NCBI GenBank assembly: GCA_003285105.1
Contig: CP030158.1
Coordinates: forward strand, 4,743,989-4,807,988
Length of the DNA stretch: 64,000 bases
Reading direction: 5' to 3'
Origin: Roseithermus sacchariphilus
Lineage (GTDB): Bacteria > Bacteroidota > Rhodothermia > Rhodothermales > MEBIC09517
Made by a program: the position numbers and the translations under genes. The notes beneath the pieces are model-generated. The model worked only from the letters and a program-made list of their open reading frames with translations. It was not told where the DNA came from and searched no databases. Shown here in pieces: positions 51,462-61,556 of the stretch (the stretch's first letter is position 1; the number at the start of each line of letters is the position of its first letter).

Positions 51462-52346
51462 TCAGGGCACCACCCGAACGCGGAGCGAATCGAGCGCGAT
51501 GCCGGCGAACACACCCAGGGCGCCGTCGATGTTGGAGACGGGCTCGCGGCGCTCCGGGGCGTCCCGGCTGGAGGCGAAGCGGGCATAGTCCTCATAGCCC
51601 CGCAGCAGCAGCACGCGCAGGCTGTGCTCCGGTGGCGGCGCGGCCGCCGAGGCCACCGGGACGGCATAGACGCCCGTCCAGGCATGGCGGCCCCGTTCGT
51701 CGCGCCGCAACGTCCGCTCGCGCACGATCTGCTCCGTGCGCAGGAACAGGTCCACCACCGTCGAGGAAAACGACGTGACCGGCTTCAGTTGTGCCCGTAC
51801 CCAGTAGGCGCTGTCCGCCCCGACCGCCTCGAAGGGCGTCGTCCACCAGACGGTGACCTCGATCGGGTAGATGAAGCCCTGCCGGGCCGTCGCGCCGATG
51901 GAGTCGATCAGCACGGCCTGCACGGGGTCGTCCGGCACGCGCACGTCGATGCTGTCGATGCCGATGGGCGGAGGCACCCGCCCGCCGGCCTGCGCCTCCT
52001 GGTCGCGCCACCGGACCGTCAGCGCATAGCGCGCCCGGGGTGGCACGGCCGGCGCGTCGCCGGGCGGCTCGTAGCGCCCCGGCCGGCCGGGCACCGGCGC
52101 ATAGACGACCGGTTGATCGCCGACCTGAAGGAGCACGTGCGCATCGGTGACGGCCGTGGCGGCATCGAGCGGGTACGGGTCGGCGAGCGGGCGGGTCTGC
52201 CGCAGCACTACCGGCGGCATCGGCTTGCCTGCGTCGAGGAAGCCCTCCACGACGAGCTGCTCGGCCTCGATGGGCTCGACGGTGTCGCATCGGGCCAGCA
52301 CAACGACGAGGGCCACCAGGCCGACCCGGGCCAGCATGCGGGTCAT
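51462..52346 (-). CDS. DUF4249 family lipoprotein
   Basis: A 294-aa lipoprotein: signal MLARVGLVALVVVLARC with lipobox LARC, then CDTVEPIEAEQLVVEGFLDAGKPMPPVVLRQTRPL, the usual DUF4249 opening (a beta-sandwich with an LTVRW strand and a buried DAHVLLQVGD). The C-terminal segment ALGVFAGIALDSLRVRV is also family-typical. In Bacteroidota DUF4249 proteins are usually encoded next to a TonB receptor and are thought to act as its surface or periplasmic partner (family context). Here the start codon overlaps the upstream receptor stop by 4 bp (52343-52346). Confidence 0.78.
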   Translation of the reverse strand: MTRMLARVGLVALVVVLARCDTVEPIEAEQLVVEGFLDAGKPMPPVVLRQTRPLADPYPLDAATAVTDAHVLLQVGDQPVVYAPVPGRPGRYEPPGDAPAVPPRARYALTVRWRDQEAQAGGRVPPPIGIDSIDVRVPDDPVQAVLIDSIGATARQGFIYPIEVTVWWTTPFEAVGADSAYWVRAQLKPVTSFSSTVVDLFLRTEQIVRERTLRRDERGRHAWTGVYAVPVASAAAPPPEHSLRVLLLRGYEDYARFASSRDAPERREPVSNIDGALGVFAGIALDSLRVRVVP

Positions 52347-54970
52347 AGCGTCATCTCCAGTTCCAGCAGGGGCAACAGCGGGAGCCCCCGGCGGTCCGTG
52401 ATGCGGACGACCTCGTAGCCGGGGTCATACTGCCGCCCCACGACGTTGCGCTTGTTGAGGACGTTGTACACGTGCAACTGGGCCTGCCATGCCGCCCCCA
52501 GCAGCCCGAAGTGGTAGCCCACGGTGGCATCCAGCCGCAGGTAGGGTGGCAGGCGGCCGTTGTTGACCTCGGGCCGATGCAGGTAGGCCACCGGCTCGTC
52601 GTCGAACGGGTCGCCCAGGACGTAGCGGGACACCGGAACCGAATGCGGGTATCCGCTCCGGGCCTCGACCGAGACGCCGTAGCGCCAGCGGCCTTCCCGG
52701 TACTGCCCGATGCCCCGGAGGGTGCGCGGAACGTCGAAGCGGGACGGCCGGTAGCGCGTCTCGCCGAGCGCGTCGGAGCGGCTGAGCGAGCGGCCGCCGG
52801 CATAGCTGGCCCAGAGCTGCCAGGGGCCGCGCCCGTAGTGCACCGCGGCCTCCACCCCGTAGAGGCGCGCCTCGGCCGGAACGTACTGTCCCAGCAAGGC
52901 CCCCACCTCCACGCCCGGCCCCTCCAGCCCGTCCTTCGTACGGTAGGCATCTTCGGGCAGCAGCACGTCGCGCGCCTGGTTGCCGTAGGCTTCGAGCGTC
53001 ACCGTCAGCCCGGCGGCCGGGCGCACTTCCACCCCCAGGCCTGCCTGCACACTCCGCGACGGCCGCACACCGGGGCCGGCGGGAATCCACCGGCTCGACA
53101 CCAGATCGTAGACGAACGAATACCGGTCCCGCAGGCGGTGCAGGTACTGCACCTCGGTGCCGACCCCGGCCCGCAGGACGACCCGCTGCGGCCGCACGGC
53201 AAACTGCGCCGTCAGGCGCGGGCTCACGTGGGCGTAGGACCCTCCGCTGAAGTAGCTGGCCCGCAGCCCCGGCTGAACCTGCACGCGCGGCGCCGGCTGC
53301 CAGGTGTCCTGCACGTACCCGACGACCTCGTAGGCATGCAGCGGGCTGACTTCGTGCTGCTCGTCCACCGCTCCAGGAGATCGCTCGATGGTGGCGTCCA
53401 GCGTGCTGTGGAAGCGATGATCCACCGCCTGCAGCCCCAGGCGCACCTGATGCGCGACGGAATGATAGAAGTCCACATCCACCTTCACCCCCAGATCCCG
53501 CAGCCGCACCCGGTAGTCCGAGGTCAGGGAAGAGCTGGTGGTCGGCTGGATGTAGGCCCCTTCGGCCGCCCGATAGCTGGATTGGTAGCCGGTGACGGTG
53601 AGAAAGAAGCGCCGGGAAACCAGCCGCTGGTACCGCCCGCTGAAGAGCTGATTGCTCCAGTCATGGTCGATCTCGAAGAACAGGTCGGCAGGCCTCAGCC
53701 ACGAGGAAAAGTCGAGCGAGAGGTCGAAGGGCAGGCGCAGGTCGAGGTTGTCGCGGCCGTGGTAGTAGCTGAACGAGAGGCGCCGGTGCGGATCGGGACG
53801 GTAGGTCAGCTTGGCGCTGAGGTCGTAGAAGTAATAGCCGGTGCGCAGCGTATCCCGCCGGCCGTTTTCTTCGACCGGGTGCTCCTGCCCGATCAGCTTG
53901 TCGAGATAGGAGCGGCGCCCGGCGAGCATGAACGAGCTGTTCGGGGTGATGGGACTCTCGACGATGAACCGGCCGCTGAGCGGGCTGAGGGCCATCACCG
54001 CCCCCGGCTCGGCGCGGCTGCCGTCCTTCATCTCGGCCTCCAGGACCGAGGAGAGCCGCCCGCCGTGCTCGGCCGGAAAAGCCCCCCGGTAGAGCCGGAT
54101 GTCCTTGAACGTCTCGGTCTGGAAGGTCGAGATCAGGCTGAAGGCATGCCAGGGATGATAGACCGGCGCCCCGTCGAGCAGGTAGAGGTTCTGATCCGTC
54201 GCCCCGCCGCGCACGACGAGGCCGCCGTTGATCTCTCCGGCCCGGTGGATCCCGGGCAGCCATTGCAGGGCCTGGAAGAGGTCCTGCTCGCCGGGAAAGG
54301 ACGGAAACTGCTCCAGCTGGTGTGTGGGCAGGGCCAGCAGGCCGGGCAGGACGTTGAGGTCGGCCTGATCGCTCCGGCGGCTCTCCACCACCACATCCGC
54401 GGATTCGTACGTCACCGGGACGAGCGCGATGGCCCGAGCCGCCGATGCCGTGGTCAGCACGGTATCCCGCGGCTGATAGCCGAGGTACGAGATGCGCACC
54501 GGATAGGTGCCCTGCGGCAGGGTCGCCAGCGCGAAGTAGCCCGCCTCGTTCGTGGCCGTACCGACACGGAGGGACGGCAGGTAGACGTGGGCTCCCGGCA
54601 ACACCTCGCCCGTCTCCGCATCCGTCACGAAGCCGGCCAGCAATCCCCGGGGGGGAGCTTCCGCCGCCCCCGATGGGGCTTCCACCAGCACGTATTGCCG
54701 GCGGCGGACCCGCTCGGCCTGCAACGCGGTGCCGCGCAGCAGGCAGCGGAACGCCGCTTCGACCTCTCGGCCGGCATAGGAGCAGGTGACGCGATACGGA
54801 GCCACCAGGCGCCCGGCGAAGACGATGTCGATGCCGGCCTGGGTGCTGAGCTGCTCCAGCGCCTCGCGCAGGGCCAGATCGTGCACGTCGAGCCGGATGG
54901 CCTGGGCATGAGCCGGCTGGAGCCACCCCAGGCAGCCACACAGTATCACCCCGAGGAGCCCGTATCGCAC
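52343..54970 (-). CDS. TonB-dependent outer-membrane receptor with STN and CarboxypepD-reg-like domains
   Basis: An 875-aa outer-membrane receptor. Signal peptide (LLGVILCGCLGWLQPAHAQ); an STN domain (about 24-95: IRLDVHDLALREALEQLSTQAGIDIVF), used to signal to a FecR protein; a carboxypeptidase-regulatory-like domain (about 108-185: LAGFVTDAETGEVLPGAHVYLPS...ISYLGYQPRD); a plug (VVVESRRSDQ ... GGLVVRGGATDQNLYLLDGAPVY); then a beta-barrel ending in LLELEMTL. No SusD partner is present; the DUF4249 lipoprotein is fused translationally by overlap instead. Substrate unknown. The STN domain and adjacent FecR/sigma genes imply self-regulated expression. Confidence 0.92.
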   Translation of the reverse strand: MRYGLLGVILCGCLGWLQPAHAQAIRLDVHDLALREALEQLSTQAGIDIVFAGRLVAPYRVTCSYAGREVEAAFRCLLRGTALQAERVRRRQYVLVEAPSGAAEAPPRGLLAGFVTDAETGEVLPGAHVYLPSLRVGTATNEAGYFALATLPQGTYPVRISYLGYQPRDTVLTTASAARAIALVPVTYESADVVVESRRSDQADLNVLPGLLALPTHQLEQFPSFPGEQDLFQALQWLPGIHRAGEINGGLVVRGGATDQNLYLLDGAPVYHPWHAFSLISTFQTETFKDIRLYRGAFPAEHGGRLSSVLEAEMKDGSRAEPGAVMALSPLSGRFIVESPITPNSSFMLAGRRSYLDKLIGQEHPVEENGRRDTLRTGYYFYDLSAKLTYRPDPHRRLSFSYYHGRDNLDLRLPFDLSLDFSSWLRPADLFFEIDHDWSNQLFSGRYQRLVSRRFFLTVTGYQSSYRAAEGAYIQPTTSSSLTSDYRVRLRDLGVKVDVDFYHSVAHQVRLGLQAVDHRFHSTLDATIERSPGAVDEQHEVSPLHAYEVVGYVQDTWQPAPRVQVQPGLRASYFSGGSYAHVSPRLTAQFAVRPQRVVLRAGVGTEVQYLHRLRDRYSFVYDLVSSRWIPAGPGVRPSRSVQAGLGVEVRPAAGLTVTLEAYGNQARDVLLPEDAYRTKDGLEGPGVEVGALLGQYVPAEARLYGVEAAVHYGRGPWQLWASYAGGRSLSRSDALGETRYRPSRFDVPRTLRGIGQYREGRWRYGVSVEARSGYPHSVPVSRYVLGDPFDDEPVAYLHRPEVNNGRLPPYLRLDATVGYHFGLLGAAWQAQLHVYNVLNKRNVVGRQYDPGYEVVRITDRRGLPLLPLLELEMTL

Positions 54971-55150
54971 GCGGTACCTGCCGAACGTCGTTCACGGAAG
55001 GGCTCCGGCAGGATACGGAGGGTAGCCGTCTTGCACCACGGTCGGTCGCCGGCCCCACCGCCTGTCCGAAACCTGCGCATCGGCGGGTAAACCGCCAGAA
55101 CGCACCGGAAGTTCGGCAGCGCACGACCCCGAGCACGCGGAGGTGGTCGC

Positions 55151-56323
55151 CTACGCCCCGGGAAGCAGGCGGTAGCTGCCATCGGGCTGGAGACGCACCT
55201 CGGCGTTGAGCGACCGCGCCAGGATGTCCAGGATCTCCTTCAGCGTGTAGTCCTCCTCCGCGAAGCGCCCCGTCACCGGCTCCCGGGCCAGCGCCTCGTC
55301 CAGGTACACCGGCACGCCGTAGTGCTCACTCAACCGGGCCACGGCCACCTCCAGCGGGGTATCCTGGAAGACGAACTGGCGGGTCCAGCGGAGAGCCTCG
55401 GTGAGGTCCACGGCTTCCGGCGTCGACGCGAGCGCACCGGCCGCCACGACGCTGCGCTGCCCCGGCGCGAGCCGCACGGGGCGGTCCGGCGCGGCCCGGG
55501 GGGCCAGGGCCACAGCCCCGGTCACCAGCGTCACCTCCGTCTGCTCCTCGCCGGCCACCACCCCGAAGCTGGTGCCCAGCACCGTTGCCAGGGCGTGTGG
55601 CGTCTCCACGGTGAACCCGCGGGCTTCCTTCACCACATCGAAGAACGCCGCCCCCGTCAGCCGAACGTGCCGGTCGAATGCCGTGGGCCGGTCCGGGTCG
55701 GCGTAGGTCAGCGTCGCGCCCCCCAGCAACCGGACGGTCGAGCCGTCGGCCAGCGCAACGGTCTGCACGGCGTCGGGCGGCACTTCGATGGTGATCTGCC
55801 GGCCGTCGCGCAGCCACAACAGCCCCACCAGCCCGACGAACAGAGCCAGGGCGACGCCCAGGCCGATGCGGGCCGTCCAGCGGGTCGCCGGCGTCCGGGC
55901 TGCGGCCCGGCGACGGGCCGGGCGGTCGGGCGCCGGAGCGGGCGGCTCGCCGGCGCCCGGCCATTGTGCCTCCCAGACGGCCTCGAAGGCGGCGGCCGCC
56001 TCCTGCACGTCCCGCACCACGTCGCGCAGGGCCGGATGGGCGGCGAGCGCCGCCTCCAGCGCCGGACGCGCCGCCTCCAGCGCGCTGCGCTCGGCAGCGG
56101 AGAGGACCTCGGCATACGGCGAGGTCGCCAGCGCATAGGCGATCAGCACGTGATGGTCCGGCAGGCTGCGTACGAGATTCCGGCGCACCGTCGCCTGCAT
56201 CCGGCGCCAGAGAGCCACCGCGTCCGCGAAGGCCGCGTCCTCGCGCATGGCGTGCCTCAGCGCCGCTTCGAGTTCGGGCGTCCAGTCCTCCGAGAAAAGC
56301 AGGGCTTCCGTCATTGCGTTCAT
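55151..56323 (-). CDS. FecR family anti-sigma factor
   Basis: A 390-aa inner-membrane regulator. A cytosolic N-terminal region of about 145 residues is rich in Ala/Glu/Arg helices (ERSALEAARPALEAALAAHPAL). A single TM helix follows (IGLGVALALFVGLVGLLWL, about 155-175). The periplasmic FecR domain shows TVALADGSTVRLLGGATLTYADPD, RHVRLTGAAFFDVVKEARGFTVETPHALATVLGTSFGVV and VTLVTGAVAL. The C-terminal DUF4974/STN-like domain reads VFQDTPLEVAVARLSEHYGVPVYLDEAL ... LKEILDILARSLN. It should bind the sigma factor inside and the receptor STN domain outside. The N-terminal part is longer than usual for FecR. Confidence 0.9.
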   Translation of the reverse strand: MNAMTEALLFSEDWTPELEAALRHAMREDAAFADAVALWRRMQATVRRNLVRSLPDHHVLIAYALATSPYAEVLSAAERSALEAARPALEAALAAHPALRDVVRDVQEAAAAFEAVWEAQWPGAGEPPAPAPDRPARRRAAARTPATRWTARIGLGVALALFVGLVGLLWLRDGRQITIEVPPDAVQTVALADGSTVRLLGGATLTYADPDRPTAFDRHVRLTGAAFFDVVKEARGFTVETPHALATVLGTSFGVVAGEEQTEVTLVTGAVALAPRAAPDRPVRLAPGQRSVVAAGALASTPEAVDLTEALRWTRQFVFQDTPLEVAVARLSEHYGVPVYLDEALAREPVTGRFAEEDYTLKEILDILARSLNAEVRLQPDGSYRLLPGA

Positions 56324-56508
56324 ACTGCGTCAGCGCTTGCCAGCACGCTGTGTTGCCATCCTTGCCGATCGTCAGCCGGAGGGCGCGTCGCCCCGACGGC
56401 CTCGTTCCGGCTCTGGTATAGCCGGAGGAGCCGGCCGAAAGGTAACGCCCGCGTTCCTCACACCGCCTCCCGCCGGGCGTCCGGCGGGGTGCTCCCGCGT
56501 GCGTCGGC

Positions 56509-57069
56509 TCACCCTCCGGCGCCGTACAGCAGCCACAGCAAGATCATCGCCAGCGCCTCCCGCATCTTGTCGAAGGCCCGTTTCACCTGCATCTTGATGG
56601 CCGGCTCAGTCGAACCGATCATCCGGGCGATCTCCTCATATTTGTACCCGTAGGCACGCAATTCCATGATGTGCCGCGCCCGGGGCGTCAGCACGGCCAG
56701 CGCCCGTTCGACGTCCACCTCCAGCCCCGCCGGCTGCGAGGCCTCGGCCTGCTCGGGAGGCTGTCCCGGATCGTAGAGTTGCTCGCGGGCGTGGTAGCGC
56801 CCCCGGTACAGATCGTGCAACTCGAACAGCGCCGCCTTCATCGCGAAGGCCTTCAGCCGCCCGGGGTCCTTGAGGTCGTTCAAGCCCGTGTGAACGCGCA
56901 CCAGGGTGTTCTGCACCAGATCATCCACCTCGGTCTTGAACCCGATGCGTTTGACGAAGAACGCCCGGAGGATGGGCTCCAGGCGCGCCAGCAGCCGGGC
57001 ATGGGCCTGCTCATCCCCGGCCTGCGCCCGGGCCACGAGGGCGGGATCGAATCCGTCTGATGAAGCCAT
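56509..57069 (-). CDS. ECF-type RNA polymerase sigma factor
   Basis: A 186-aa sigma-70 family protein. Region 2 is ARLEPILRAFFVKRIGFKTEVDDLVQNTLVRVHTGLNDLKDPGRLKAFAMKAALFELHDLYRGR. A linker with YDPGQPPEQAEAS follows, then region 4: ALAVLTPRARHIMELRAYGYKYEEIARMIGSTEPAIKMQVKRAFDKMREAL. The start MASSDGFDP at 57069 is chosen by region-2 position. Unusually, the C-terminus ends AMILLWLLYGAGG, a short hydrophobic tail beyond region 4. It lies 185 bp upstream of fecR on the same strand and probably directs its own operon. Confidence 0.9.
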   Translation of the reverse strand: MASSDGFDPALVARAQAGDEQAHARLLARLEPILRAFFVKRIGFKTEVDDLVQNTLVRVHTGLNDLKDPGRLKAFAMKAALFELHDLYRGRYHAREQLYDPGQPPEQAEASQPAGLEVDVERALAVLTPRARHIMELRAYGYKYEEIARMIGSTEPAIKMQVKRAFDKMREALAMILLWLLYGAGG

Positions 57070-57303
57070 GGAAGCGTCGTCTGCTACACATCCCCGGCCG
57101 GCACCCCAGAGCCGGGCCGCCCGGTCGTTCCGCGGTTGGTACGAACGGCGGCCACCGGGTTCCCATCCCTCCGGACGAACCCGCCGCACACCCCGGCGGA
57201 CCCCATCTCCTGCCTACCCGTATATACCAGTAGACCTGCGCCGGTGCCCCCTCTCTCGTGCCGGCCGGTCGCTTCTGCCTGTTGCACAAGCAAGGACGAC
57301 ATC

Positions 57304-57600
57304 ATGCCGCTCTTCGAGTTGGAAACGGTACAGCTGGGTGACGTCGAGGGCCAGGGCTACGCCTTCACACGGCGGACGGTCTTCGGGAAAGCCTTCCAGG
57401 GCATCATCTTCCTGGAAGACGAGGAACGCCTGGAGGACCTCAAGGAGCAGGACGAACTGCTCTACAACGGCACCGTGTATCACCAGCGCCGCTCGCGCGA
57501 GCCCCGCAAGGCCGAGGAAAGCTTCCCGGTAGAGATCACGTCCGTGACCTCGACCGGCATGGGCGAGCGGATCGCCTTCGAGGCCGTCGAGCATCCCTGA
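57304..57600 (+). CDS. Small protein of unknown function (98 aa)
   Basis: The sequence starts MPLFELETVQLGDVEGQGYAFTRR and continues with VFGKAFQGIIFLEDEERLEDLKEQDELLYNGTVYHQ, then a basic turn and a final VEITSVTSTGMGERIAFEAVE strand. I do not recognise a family. It is soluble, acidic and probably all-beta with one short helix. It is divergent from the sigma-factor gene with 234 bp between them, and convergent with alanine dehydrogenase (33-bp gap). Codon use fits the genome and the frame is intact, so it is taken as real. The start is the first Met that yields a compact domain. Confidence 0.65.
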   Translation: MPLFELETVQLGDVEGQGYAFTRRTVFGKAFQGIIFLEDEERLEDLKEQDELLYNGTVYHQRRSREPRKAEESFPVEITSVTSTGMGERIAFEAVEHP

Positions 57601-57633
57601 CGCACCCGTGCCGGACGACGTCACCCGACGACG

Positions 57634-58854
57634 TCAGATGCCCGAGGCGATGAGCAACTCGATGTCGCGGTGGGGCATACCGAAGAGGGCGGCCAGGCTC
57701 TTCTTGGTCAGATGCCGCCGGTAGACGTAGGTGCCGCTGCGGAGCCCCTCGTTACGCCAGAGCGCCTCGTTGATCGAGCCGGCCTCACCGATCTGTATGA
57801 GATACGGGACGAGGACGTTGGTCAGCGCATAGGTGGCCGTCCGGGCCGCGTTCGAGGGCATGTTCGGCACACAGTAGTGGATGACGCCGTGCTGGCGGAA
57901 GACGGGCTCCGACAGGGTCGTCGGCCGGCTGGTTTCGATGCAGCCGCCCTGGTCGATCACGGCATCGACGACGACCGAGCCGTCACGCATCTCGGCGATC
58001 ATGTCCTCGGTCGCCAGGATCGGCGAGCGATGGCCGCTGGCCACCATCGCCCCGATCACCACATCGGCCGACGCGATGGCCTGGCGGGTGTACTGCGGGG
58101 TCGCCATGGCCGTTGTGACGCGGCGGTCCAGGTAGTGCTCCAGGGCCCGTAGCGCGCTCAGGTCCGTGTCGAGCACGATGACGTGCGCCCCGTAGCCCAG
58201 CGCCGTTCGCGCGGCCCACTCTCCGACGACCCCGGCCCCCAGGATGACGACGGTGGCCGGAGGTACGCCGGAAATCCCGCCGAGCATGATGCCCTTGCCT
58301 CCGCCGTCGCTCTCCAGGTACCGTGCGGCGACCTGCACCGCCATCGAACCCATGATCTCGTGCATCATCCGCACGATCGGGTAGGTACCGTCCGGGTCGC
58401 GGATGAACTCGAAGCCGATCCCGGTGATGCCCAGCCGCATCAAGTGGTCGAGCAGGTCAGCGCGGGTCCCACCCAGATGCAGGGCGGAGATCAGGATTTG
58501 CTTCTCCTGCAGGTAGGTGAGTTCCTCGCCCGAGGGTGGCCCGACCTTGGCGATCAGGTTGCTGGCGGCGTAGAGTTCAGCGGCGTCGGCGACGATGTCG
58601 GCCCCGGCCTCGCTGTATTCGGCATCCGAGAAGTGCGCCTGCGCACCGGCGTCGCGTTCGACGTAGACCTGATGGCCGTTGGCCACGAGGGTGCTCACCC
58701 CGCTGGGGTCCAGCGCCACGCGGCGCTCTTCGTTGGACGTCTCCCGGGGCACTCCGATCCGCAGCGTCTTGTGCTCTTCACGCAGCGGAAGACGTTTCTC
58801 CATCGTCAGCAGGCCCTTCTCGATCGTCGGCCCCTGCAGCGCGGGAATTTCCAT
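57634..58854 (-). CDS. ald: Alanine dehydrogenase
   Basis: A 406-aa NAD-dependent enzyme that interconverts L-alanine and pyruvate plus ammonia. Motifs: RIGVPRETSNEERRVALDPSGVSTLVANGHQVYVERDAG, SNLIAKVGPPSGEE, the active-site region LISALHLGG, and the dinucleotide loop VVILGAGVVGEWAARTALGYGAHVIVLD. Later blocks VVDAVIDQGGCIETSRPTTL and VIHYCVPNMPSNAARTATYALTNVLVPYL are diagnostic for Ald over transhydrogenase. The start MEIPALQ at 58854 keeps a Bacteroidota-type N-terminal extension; MEKRLPL 17 codons later is possible. It shares nitrogen metabolism with glutamate dehydrogenase 1.3 kb away. Confidence 0.93.
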   Translation of the reverse strand: MEIPALQGPTIEKGLLTMEKRLPLREEHKTLRIGVPRETSNEERRVALDPSGVSTLVANGHQVYVERDAGAQAHFSDAEYSEAGADIVADAAELYAASNLIAKVGPPSGEELTYLQEKQILISALHLGGTRADLLDHLMRLGITGIGFEFIRDPDGTYPIVRMMHEIMGSMAVQVAARYLESDGGGKGIMLGGISGVPPATVVILGAGVVGEWAARTALGYGAHVIVLDTDLSALRALEHYLDRRVTTAMATPQYTRQAIASADVVIGAMVASGHRSPILATEDMIAEMRDGSVVVDAVIDQGGCIETSRPTTLSEPVFRQHGVIHYCVPNMPSNAARTATYALTNVLVPYLIQIGEAGSINEALWRNEGLRSGTYVYRRHLTKKSLAALFGMPHRDIELLIASGI

Positions 58855-58999
58855 ACCTGACTCGTGGGTCACACCTACGGGATTGGCAAACGCGGTCCCC
58901 AAGATACGGCATCGGGGCTACTTTTCTTCTCCGGCCCGGTCCGTGCCCCGGGAGGTGCGCCCGGTTCGCGGGCTCCGGCGCAGCACCGGCCCGCGGCGT

Positions 59000-59785
59000 T
59001 CAGGACGATCCCAGCCAGGCATGCAGCAGGATGCCGGCCGCGGTGGCCACGTTCAGCGACTCGACCCCACGGCGGCGCCCGCCGGCGCGCCCGCGGATGG
59101 AGACGCGCGCGTGCAGCACGGACCGCACCGCCGGCGAAAGCCCGTGTGCCTCGCTGCCGAGCACCAGCGCCGCCGGCGCCGCCGGCTGCCAGCGCCGGGC
59201 GGGCTCGCCCTCCAGGTCGGCCCCGTACAGCTGCCAGCCGGCGGCACGCAGCCGCCCGAGCATCCCCGGCAGATCATCGGTACGGGCGATGCCGAGATCC
59301 CACAGCCCGCCCATCGTGGCGCGGACGGTCTTCGGGTTGTACACATCGGCCGTGCCCGGGCCGACGAGCACGGCATCGGCCCCGAACCAGGCGGCCGTGC
59401 GCAGGATCGTGCCCACGTTGCCTGGATCCTGCACGCCATCGAGCACGACGAGCGCAGCGCCGGTGAGGAGCGCCTGCTCCGGGAGCCATGCCGCGCGGGC
59501 CACGGCCAGAACGCCCTGGCTCGTGCGGACGTCGGACAGGCGCTCCAGGTCCCGCCCGGCCACCTCGTACACCGGCACGTCCACCCGCGCCAGCAGGGCC
59601 GCCACCCGCGCCTCGGTCCGCGCGGCGGCCGTCACCAGCACCTCCACAAGCGGCGCCCCGGCCTCCACCGCGGCCTCGACGGCCCGCACGCCCTCGACGA
59701 GCACCTCGCCCCGGCGATCCCGGTATTTCTTCTGATGCAGCGCGGCAATCTCCTTGAGCCGTCGCGCCGTCAACGTATCTGCCAT
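59000..59785 (-). CDS. TrmH/SpoU family RNA 2'-O-methyltransferase
   Basis: A 261-aa SAM-dependent enzyme of the SPOUT class. It has an N-terminal RNA-binding (L30e/L7Ae-like) domain (KYRDRRGEVLVEGVRAVEAAVEAGAPLVEVLVTAAA) and the knotted methyltransferase domain with motif 1 VLDGVQDPGNVGTILRTAAWFGADAV, motif 2 LVLGSEAHGLS and motif 3 GVESLNVATAAGILLHAW. A basic insert (RGRAGGRRRG) precedes motif 3. It most likely methylates rRNA or tRNA ribose (RlmB/TsnR-like); target not deducible. It is divergent from glutamate dehydrogenase across 333 bp. Confidence 0.9.
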   Translation of the reverse strand: MADTLTARRLKEIAALHQKKYRDRRGEVLVEGVRAVEAAVEAGAPLVEVLVTAAARTEARVAALLARVDVPVYEVAGRDLERLSDVRTSQGVLAVARAAWLPEQALLTGAALVVLDGVQDPGNVGTILRTAAWFGADAVLVGPGTADVYNPKTVRATMGGLWDLGIARTDDLPGMLGRLRAAGWQLYGADLEGEPARRWQPAAPAALVLGSEAHGLSPAVRSVLHARVSIRGRAGGRRRGVESLNVATAAGILLHAWLGSS

Positions 59786-60118
59786 CGCTCGGCCCTCCCT
59801 GCCGGCTCCTTCCTGGATGTCGGACGGAGCGAGTGATACCGCATCCCCCGCCCACCGCTCCCCGTCCGATCCGCCCCCGGCCTCGCTTCACGGCTTCTCC
59901 GCAGAAGATTCACCGCGGATGTGCAGGGGCCGCGGCGACTTTTCACCGCCGGCTCGATTAAACGCCCGGTGCGCGAGAAAGCGCTTTTTTCCTACCTTTC
60001 CGGCGAGGACCTCTCCGGCGAGGGGCACGCCCGCACCGGGGAGACTTCGTCCGCTCGCCCTGATCCCGGCCGGTGACGCCGGAGCCGCCGCCGGCCCACA
60101 TCCCAGCATACGACCTCC
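59786..60118. other. Divergent intergenic region of 333 bp
   Basis: No gene is seen. The region separates the rRNA methyltransferase and glutamate dehydrogenase and should hold both promoters. TACCTTTC (59993-60000) on the plus strand is one base off the Bacteroidota -7 box TAnnTTTG, about 120 bp before glutamate dehydrogenase, following an AT-rich CGCTTTTTTCC. A short direct repeat CCGGCGAGG/CCGGCGAGG lies at about 60000-60030. Confidence 0.5.
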
Positions 60119-61426
<1,308 letters not shown>

Positions 61427-61556
61427 GGCAGCGCCGGCGGGGCAGAGACGGGACGAAGACGGGGCGGAAACGGGGCGGCTCGTTTTCGAGCAGAACCCAC
61501 ACCGGCGGCGCGCCGGGGGCGTGACATTGGGCCGCGGATTGTGGATTTTCGAGCCC

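Noticed and set aside
52343..54970. SusC-type polysaccharide receptor
   Set aside because: It has an STN domain and a DUF4249 partner; no SusD gene is adjacent.
61427..61520. Tandem acgggg units after glutamate dehydrogenase
   Set aside because: Only short imperfect GC-rich units over about 40 bp; not clearly more than base-composition effect.
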